DNA of 44,037 nt from Paraburkholderia oxyphila NBRC 105797. Its GTDB lineage: Bacteria > Pseudomonadota > Gammaproteobacteria > Burkholderiales > Burkholderiaceae. A model generated the notes under the pieces. The model was not told the DNA's origin. It worked only from the letters and a program-made list of their open reading frames with translations, and searched no databases. Made by a program: the position numbers and the translations under genes. Of this stretch, positions 41,769 through 44,037 are shown one piece after another. Numbering within the stretch: the first letter of the stretch is position 1; every line of letters starts with the position of its first letter. The stretch spans positions 1-44,037 of the forward strand of contig NZ_BAYD01000087.1 in NCBI RefSeq assembly GCF_000685075.1, written 5' to 3'.

Positions 41769-42754
41769 TACTGCTTCGTGGCGGTTGCGAGCGCGCCGAT
41801 CTTCGCGTCGATGGCCGCGATCTGGCTCTTGCGGTCTTCGTCGGAGAGATGCGTGTCGGCGGCGATCTTCTCTTTCTGCTGGAACAGCGCGACCTGGCGG
41901 ATCGGCAGCAACTGGGCGTCGGAGGCGGGCGCGAAGCCGGCGTAGCCCGTGATGTCGGCCATGATCTTCTTCTCCTTCGGATCGGTCTTGGCGTAGTGAT
42001 AGAAGAAGTCACGCAGCTTCTGCTTGGTGGCCTCGGGCAGGTCCTTGCGCCACACGAGCGGGTCGGACGGGATCAGCGGCGAGGTCCACAGCACGCGCAC
42101 CTGGGCGAAGCGGTCCGGATGCTTTTGCTGGAGCGTGGCGAGCTCGATCGTGTTGTTGGTCGCGATGTCGACCTTGTTGTTGACCACGGCGAGCAGGTTG
42201 GCTTCGTGGCTCGAAGGCAGCACCGTCTTGAACGTCGACGCATTCACCGAGACGCCGTGCTGCGCGAACAGGTAGTAGCCGGGAATCAGCGTGCCCGAAG
42301 TGGAATTCGGATCGCCCCAGCCGAGCGTGAGATCCTTCGTATTCTTGAATACATCGTCGAGCGTCTTCACACGGCTGTTGACGTTGGTGATCAGCACCGA
42401 CTTGTAGCCGGCGTCGCCGTTGGCGTAGAGCACCTTCGCGAAGATTTCGCCGTTTGAGCGGTCCACGGCTTCCATGGCGGACGCGTTGCCGAAGTAGCCG
42501 ATCTGCACCTTGTTGAAGCGCATCGCTTCGATGATGCCTGCGTAGTCGGTGGCGAAGAACGCGTTCACGTGCAGGCCGGTCTGGCGGTTCATGTCGTCGA
42601 TGAACGGCTGCCAGCGCTGCTTGAGCACCGCCGACGAATCGGTGGAGATGATGCCGAAGTTGATGTCTTCCGCGTGAGCGGCCGAAGCGCCGAGCGAGGC
42701 GAACGCAACGGCGCCGGCGGCGCACCAGGAGAGCATGGAACGGAGCAGTTTCAT
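41768..42754 (-). CDS. phnD: Phosphonate ABC transporter substrate-binding protein PhnD
   Basis: A 328-residue periplasmic protein with a 28-residue signal peptide ending in SAAHA-E. The mature start INFGIISTDSSAVLKQRWQPFIDDMNRQTG and the segment IGYFGNASAMEAVDRS are PhnD signatures. LTLGWGDPNSTSGTLIPGYYLF contains the SxSG-type phosphonate-binding loop. The C-terminal tail is Lys/Ala-rich. It lies between phnC (71-bp gap) and phnE. Confidence 0.95.
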   Translation of the reverse strand: MKLLRSMLSWCAAGAVAFASLGASAAHAEDINFGIISTDSSAVLKQRWQPFIDDMNRQTGLHVNAFFATDYAGIIEAMRFNKVQIGYFGNASAMEAVDRSNGEIFAKVLYANGDAGYKSVLITNVNSRVKTLDDVFKNTKDLTLGWGDPNSTSGTLIPGYYLFAQHGVSVNASTFKTVLPSSHEANLLAVVNNKVDIATNNTIELATLQQKHPDRFAQVRVLWTSPLIPSDPLVWRKDLPEATKQKLRDFFYHYAKTDPKEKKIMADITGYAGFAPASDAQLLPIRQVALFQQKEKIAADTHLSDEDRKSQIAAIDAKIGALATATKQ

Positions 42755-42825
42755 GGGAGAGGCGGATTCCGTGTGGAGGGGGAACGTTTGCGTGATCAGG
42801 CTGCGGTGAGGTAATCGGGGCAGCC

Positions 42826-43659
42826 TCAGGCTGCGTTGGGCTGTGCGCCGAAGCGCTGGGTGGCCGCGTGAGCGGGATCGGCTTCGAGCAACTCGCGCGC
42901 GGCGCTGCCATAAAGCTCGTGCAGCAGGGCAGGCGTGAGCGCGGCGGACGGGCCGTCGTAGACCACGCGACCGTCGCGCAGCGCGACCGTGCGTGGGCAG
43001 TACCGCATCGCGATATCGACCTGATGCAGCGACACGAGCACCGTGAGCCCGTGATTGCGGTTCAGCATGCGCAGCATGTCCATCACGCGGCGCGACGACT
43101 CGGGGTCGAGCGAGGCGATTGGCTCATCGGCGAGAATCAGGCGTGCGCGCTGCACGAGCGCGCGGGCGAGCGCGGCGCGCTGCTGCTGGCCACCCGAGAG
43201 ATTGGCGGCGCGCTCGCCTGCTTTGTCACCGATACCCACTTCCGCGAGCGCCGCGGCCGTGAGCTCGCGCTCGCTGCGCGGAAACCATCCGGTGAGGCGG
43301 CGCCACAACGGCAGGCGCGCGAGCGCGCCAATCAGCACGTTGGTTTCCACCGTGAGCCGATGCACGAGATTGAACTGCTGAAACACGAAGCCGATATCGC
43401 GGCGGATGCGGCGCACTTCGCGAACGATGTGCCCGTTCTGTTGAATCGGGCGGCCAAGTATTTCGATCTGCGAAGGTTGTGGATCGGCGGCCACGAAGCC
43501 GGCGATGTGGCGCAGCAGTGTCGACTTGCCCGAGCCCGATGCGCCGATCAGCGCGACCATTTCGCCGGTGCTTACGCGCAGGTTGATTTCGTTGAGGGCT
43601 TTGCGGTTTGCTGCGCCGCTAAAGGTCTTCGAGAGGCGTTCGATGCGGATTGCGTCCAT
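42826..43659 (-). CDS. phnC: Phosphonate ABC transporter ATP-binding protein PhnC
   Basis: A 277-residue ATPase. Walker A is GASGSGKST, the signature is LSGGQQQRAALARAL and Walker B is LILADEPIASLDPES. The segment GFVFQQFNLVHRLTVETNVLIGALARLPLWRRLTGWFP is diagnostic of PhnC (RLP.WR..GWF). It is first in phnCDE, with a putative PhnF operator about 100 bp upstream. Confidence 0.95.
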   Translation of the reverse strand: MDAIRIERLSKTFSGAANRKALNEINLRVSTGEMVALIGASGSGKSTLLRHIAGFVAADPQPSQIEILGRPIQQNGHIVREVRRIRRDIGFVFQQFNLVHRLTVETNVLIGALARLPLWRRLTGWFPRSERELTAAALAEVGIGDKAGERAANLSGGQQQRAALARALVQRARLILADEPIASLDPESSRRVMDMLRMLNRNHGLTVLVSLHQVDIAMRYCPRTVALRDGRVVYDGPSAALTPALLHELYGSAARELLEADPAHAATQRFGAQPNAA

Positions 43660-43757
43660 GTCGATTCGTCATGTGGATCGGGCGCGTGGCCGCGAATCCT
43701 TGATTGAGTCGGGGTCATTCTAGGAAGGGACTATGACGGTTGAGTGAAGGTGTCGCG

Positions 43758-43768
43758 ACGTCTAGACG
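43758..43768. promoter_or_regulatory. Putative PhnF operator upstream of phnC
   Basis: ACGTCTAGACG contains the perfect 10-bp palindrome CGTCTAGACG (43759-43768). It shares 10 of 11 bases with ACGTCTAGATG in the phnG-phnF control region. It lies about 100 bp upstream of the phnC start. That PhnF binds it is inferred. Confidence 0.65.
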
Positions 43769-43838
43769 ACTATATGTTTTTAGCGGCTGCGCGCTGGGAG
43801 CGATCTGGATCGTGTCGGTTGCGTGACAGCGTGCGCTT

Positions 43839-43856
43839 GTGACATCTGTGTGACGT
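43839..43856 (-). promoter_or_regulatory. Possible Pho-box-like repeat upstream of phnC
   Basis: On the minus strand GTCAC occurs twice with the 11-bp period of a Pho box (ACGTCAC-ACAG-ATGTCAC, matching CTGTCAT at 4 and 5 of 7 positions). PhoB control of phnCDE is established in E. coli. The match here is weak, so it is only a candidate. Confidence 0.25.
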
Positions 43857-44037
43857 CTCGGATGTGTCACGTGCAATGCAGCGTGATGCGGTTATATTGG
43901 CGGCAGATGTGCGCGGTGGCCCGCTTTTGTGCGGGAATTCTTTTCGTGGGGGCTCTTGAAATTGTGATTTCTGGGGATGGGTGCGGGTTATAGTACTTTC
44001 GCGTTTAACTTGTTTTCGCGGCGGGCCGCAAGCGTTG

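Larger units (their letters stand above)
43660..44037. other. Control region upstream of phnC, to the window end
   Basis: This 378-bp region contains a CTAGA palindrome (43758-43768), three GTGAC direct repeats (43823, 43839, 43850) and a small hairpin (CCCGC...GCGGG near 43920-43935). No coding frame with a ribosome binding site is evident. Anything beyond the window edge is unknown. Confidence 0.4.

Overview
This is a GC-rich bacterial chromosome segment. Its gene content points to a betaproteobacterium of the Burkholderiaceae, most likely Paraburkholderia or a close relative. The clues are a DUF2968 coiled-coil protein, an OmpC-type porin, a divergent gabR/gabT-gabD locus, a complete C-P lyase cluster and PcaR-type boxes in front of a beta-ketoadipate thiolase. 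The genus is inferred, since no rRNA or marker gene is present.

Layout. 1-1000: a degenerate repeat patch with a 114-115 bp higher-order period, a strong terminator and two tiny secreted peptides. 1000-13150: mostly housekeeping and accessory genes (DUF2968 protein, NlpD-like murein hydrolase activator, threonine aldolase, DHA2 exporter, glycogen phosphorylase, porin, AstE/AspA-type deacylase, orphan amino-acid binding protein). 13600-21930: C-P lyase cluster. phnGHIJKLM run leftward and phnF-DUF1045-phnN run rightward from a shared control region. 22000-24000: LysR and IclR regulators. 24000-28370: an AT-rich leader and cyoABCD, a bo-type ubiquinol oxidase without cyoE. 28450-29905: pcaF behind two PcaR-like boxes. 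30167-30784: an exported protein with an internal duplication. 30923-35671: GABA catabolism (gabD, gabT and a GabR/MocR regulator). 36110-39676: a candidate polymorphic toxin and its immunity gene. 39858-43659: a DMT transporter, then the phosphonate importer phnCDE, transcribed leftward.

How the parts fit. phnCDE imports phosphonates. PhnGHIJKLM convert them to ribosyl cyclic phosphate and the hydrocarbon. PhnN makes PRPP. No phnP is visible, and a DUF1045 2H-phosphoesterase sits in its place. The two phn blocks lie about 20 kb apart but carry almost the same operator core (ACGTCTAGAYG), the best candidate for joint control by PhnF.

The most unusual locus is 36110-39676. A 995-residue protein has a GC-rich front part (degenerate M23 pieces, SH3-like segments, an EF-hand loop, a WHFHP motif) joined at about 38400 to an AT-rich, pesticin/phage-lysozyme-like C-terminal domain. 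A secreted LprI/DUF1311 (lysozyme-inhibitor family) gene follows 3 bases after its stop codon. This is the expected architecture of a swappable peptidoglycan-hydrolase toxin with cognate immunity. No secretion-system gene lies in the window, so the export route is unknown.
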